The notes under the pieces are model-generated. The model saw nothing but the letters and a program-made list of their open reading frames with translations, searched no databases and was not told the origin of the DNA. A DNA stretch of 22,543 nucleotides, from positions 1-22,543 of the forward strand of contig JBMNUB010000047.1 in assembly GCA_050946055.1 (NCBI GenBank), in the 5' to 3' direction. Both the position numbers and the translations under genes were made by a program. This DNA is from Fimadaptatus sp050946055. GTDB lineage: Bacteria; Bacillota; Clostridia; Christensenellales; Aristaeellaceae. Each line of letters begins with the position of its first letter. Positions within the stretch are counted from its first letter, which is position 1. Below are positions 22,099 to 22,543 of the stretch, in pieces.

Positions 22099-22350
22099 TT
22101 AGTTAAGTCCTTTGGCCTTCATCTCTTCCAGCGCGCGCGCCAGCTGATCGGGGCAGGACGTAGCGCCCTGGCAGGGTATGCCCTTGAGGCGCTCTATGAC
22201 CTCGTCCACCTTCATGCCCTGAGCCAGACGGGCCACGCCCTGAGTGTTGCCGCGGCAGCCGTTTATGAAGCGGACGCTCTTTACCGTGTCGCCATCCAGC
22301 TCTATCTCTATGGCGCTGGAGCAAGTGCCGCGCGTCTTGTATACGTACAT
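22099..22350 (-). CDS. TSCPD-domain protein (TIGR03905 type)
   Basis: This 83-residue protein is a stand-alone TSCPD domain, also found at the C-terminus of some adenosylcobalamin-dependent ribonucleotide reductases. The name-giving TSCPD is at 64-68. Cysteines at 10, 32, 60 and 66 are spaced as in the domain and could bind a metal. GCRGNTQG at 31-38 is the typical central motif. Function is unknown. The ATG at 22350 follows AAGGGAGGAA, a very strong ribosome site. It is the first gene of a two-gene unit with the methyltransferase and has a near-ideal promoter. Confidence 0.94.
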   Translation of the reverse strand: MYVYKTRGTCSSAIEIELDGDTVKSVRFINGCRGNTQGVARLAQGMKVDEVIERLKGIPCQGATSCPDQLARALEEMKAKGLN

Positions 22351-22382
22351 TATGTATTCCTCCCTTGTGCATATTCCACTGA

Positions 22383-22412
22383 ATTATACCGCCTGCGCGC
22401 GCGGCGTGTCAA
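22383..22412 (-). promoter_or_regulatory. Promoter of the TSCPD-methyltransferase unit
   Basis: On the minus strand a perfect -35 TTGACA (22412-22407) and perfect -10 TATAAT (22388-22383) are spaced by 18 bp. The leader is about 27 bases. Upstream, 22413-22543 holds no gene that I can see. Confidence 0.88.
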
Positions 22413-22543
22413 GCGGGTGCGGGTAAAACCGGGGCGCTATGCGCAGACGCGGCATTCCCGCTACGACCGGAGTAATGCGGTGCGCAAGCGGGTGCAGGCA
22501 AGGGCTGCGCGGGCAAAAGCACACACAGGGGCCGGATGCGCGC

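Overview
The window looks like chromosomal DNA of a GC-rich member of the Clostridia, perhaps a gut lineage such as the Christensenellales (order-level placement is a guess). The grounds are the SCIFF ranthipeptide and its radical SAM maturase, HPr kinase/phosphorylase, HemZ, a TSCPD-domain protein, strong Shine-Dalgarno sites ahead of most genes, and a short repeat of a type I recall from gut Clostridia. Despite the high GC, isoleucine is mostly written as AUA. No phage, plasmid, transposase, rRNA or CRISPR features were seen.

Layout. 1-4070: a tRNA-Leu(CAA) with its promoter, the SCIFF precursor scfA, its maturase scfB, then a second radical SAM protein with C-terminal cysteine clusters. 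4071-5424: an unknown membrane-anchored protein and a SLOG/DUF1273-like protein, then a structured repeat (copy A). 5872-8660 (minus): a Cof-type HAD phosphatase, hprK and a ROK glucokinase, a sugar-metabolism operon. 8996-9640: a hexapeptide acetyltransferase. 9859-10711: a second, divergent SLOG-like protein and a small Xre regulator. 10857-12284 (minus): a family 4 glycosidase. 12680-13114: a small membrane protein. 13115-13825: no genes, but a terminator, an inverted second copy of the structured repeat (copy B) and a fragment of another repeat. 13826-16477 (minus): the tightly packed dtd, metallo-beta-lactamase-fold hydrolase and hemZ operon. 16478-17041: a promoter overlapped by a LexA-type (SOS) box and a 59-bp tandem repeat array. 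17042-21163: a large Lhr-type helicase. 21336-22350 (minus): a TSCPD protein followed by a methyltransferase.

How they work together. scfA and scfB form a complete peptide-plus-maturase pair, although no exporter or protease is visible. HprK, the ROK kinase and the HAD phosphatase share an operon, linking sugar phosphorylation to catabolite control. The Lhr helicase appears to be SOS-controlled, which fits a DNA repair role. The least expected items are the pair of inverted ~250-bp elements that fold as a chain of hairpins, four 12-residue Cys-x-x-His-Gly repeats inside HemZ, the SOS box plus tandem array in the helicase leader, and two separate SLOG-type proteins about 5 kb apart. All statements come from reading the sequence by eye; family names rest on remembered motifs, not on searches.
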